Source: Acidobacteriota bacterium (GTDB lineage: Bacteria > Acidobacteriota > Terriglobia > Acidiferrales > 2-02-FULL-67-57). From it: a stretch of 5,034 bases of DNA. Below are positions 4,670 through 5,034 of the stretch, piece after piece. Below the pieces are notes generated by a model. That model saw nothing but the letters and a program-made list of their open reading frames with translations, was not told the origin of the DNA and did not search any database. The position numbers and the translations under genes were made by a program. Location of the stretch: contig JACPRL010000185.1 in assembly GCA_016189965.1 (NCBI GenBank), positions 1 through 5,034 on the forward strand, read 5' to 3'. How positions within the stretch are numbered: the first letter of the stretch is position 1; each line of letters starts with the position of its first letter.

Positions 4670-5034
4670 ATGGCAGAGCGAATCAAAGTCGGCGTGGTGG
4701 GCGTGGGTGACTTCGGCCGCCACCACGTCCGCCTCTATCGCGAGTTCGAAGACGCTGAGTTGGTCGGCCTCTATGACGCGAACGCCGCGCGGGCCCGCAG
4801 CGTCGCCGAGGAATTCGGCACGCGCGCCTTCGACTCGCTCGAAGCGCTTGCCGCCGCCGCGCCAGCCGTGAGCCTCGCCGTGCCCACCCGCGACCACGCC
4901 CGCGTGGGTGTAGAGCTGCTCGAGCGCGGCTGCGATCTGTTGGTCGAAAAGCCCATCGCCGCCTCGCTCGCCGAAGCCGACGAACTCCTCCGCGCCGCCG
5001 ACGAGAACCGGCGCATCTTACAGGTGGGCCACAC
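4670..5034 (+). CDS. Gfo/Idh/MocA family NAD-dependent oxidoreductase, N-terminal part
   Basis: The gene starts at ATG 4670, 2 nt after the lpxI stop, and runs off the right edge with 121 complete codons visible; the family is usually about 330-380 residues. The Rossmann domain is clear. IKVGVVGVGDFGRHH (5-19) holds the GxGxxG dinucleotide loop, D36 at the end of the second strand points to NAD rather than NADP, VPTRDHA (71-77) is the typical fourth-strand motif, and VEKPIA (92-97) carries the conserved catalytic lysine K94. QVGH (118-121) begins the next family motif. No clear Shine-Dalgarno is present, so translation probably depends on coupling to lpxI. Family members oxidise sugars or sugar nucleotides. 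Its place in a lipid A operon makes a UDP-GlcNAc 3-dehydrogenase (GnnA-like) role possible, but that cannot be shown from this fragment. Confidence 0.92.
   Translation, partial: MAERIKVGVVGVGDFGRHHVRLYREFEDAELVGLYDANAARARSVAEEFGTRAFDSLEALAAAAPAVSLAVPTRDHARVGVELLERGCDLLVEKPIAASLAEADELLRAADENRRILQVGH

Overview
The window is GC-rich chromosomal DNA from a Gram-negative bacterium that makes lipid A. The fabZ-lpxA-lpxI-Gfo/Idh order, the use of LpxI rather than LpxH, and the intergenic repeat families together suggest Acidobacteriota or a related phylum, possibly from a metagenome assembly. That placement is inference; no rRNA or phylogenetic marker is present.

Layout. 1-245 (+) is the C-terminal end of a gene that starts outside the window, probably a peptidase-MA-like protein. 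246-360 is a convergent gap filled by an inverted-repeat element whose arms are tandem 8-mers. 361-1575 (-) encodes an M20 zinc peptidase of the carboxypeptidase G2 type. It carries two inverted copies of a short palindromic element, each read through in frame. 1576-1694 is a divergent promoter region. 1695-2249 (+) encodes a cytoplasmic YceI-family protein, followed by a hairpin and a TATAAT promoter. From 2370 to the window end runs a lipid A block: fabZ (2370-2834), lpxA (2831-3607, 4-nt overlap), a 232-bp repeat- and hairpin-rich gap, lpxI (3840-4667), and the N-terminal part of a Gfo/Idh/MocA dehydrogenase starting 2 nt after lpxI.

How the genes work together. FabZ consumes 3-hydroxyacyl-ACP for chain elongation, while LpxA uses the same pool to acylate UDP-GlcNAc. 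LpxI later hydrolyses UDP-2,3-diacylglucosamine to lipid X. The coupled Gfo/Idh gene could be a GnnA-like UDP-GlcNAc 3-dehydrogenase, which would give amide-linked lipid A; this is a hypothesis only. lpxD and lpxB are not in the window.

Most notable: the two in-gene palindromic elements at 1089-1126 and 1371-1408, the two 8-mer stem-loops at 251-356 and 3611-3684, and the competing hairpins ahead of lpxI. No wholly new multi-gene system is evident.
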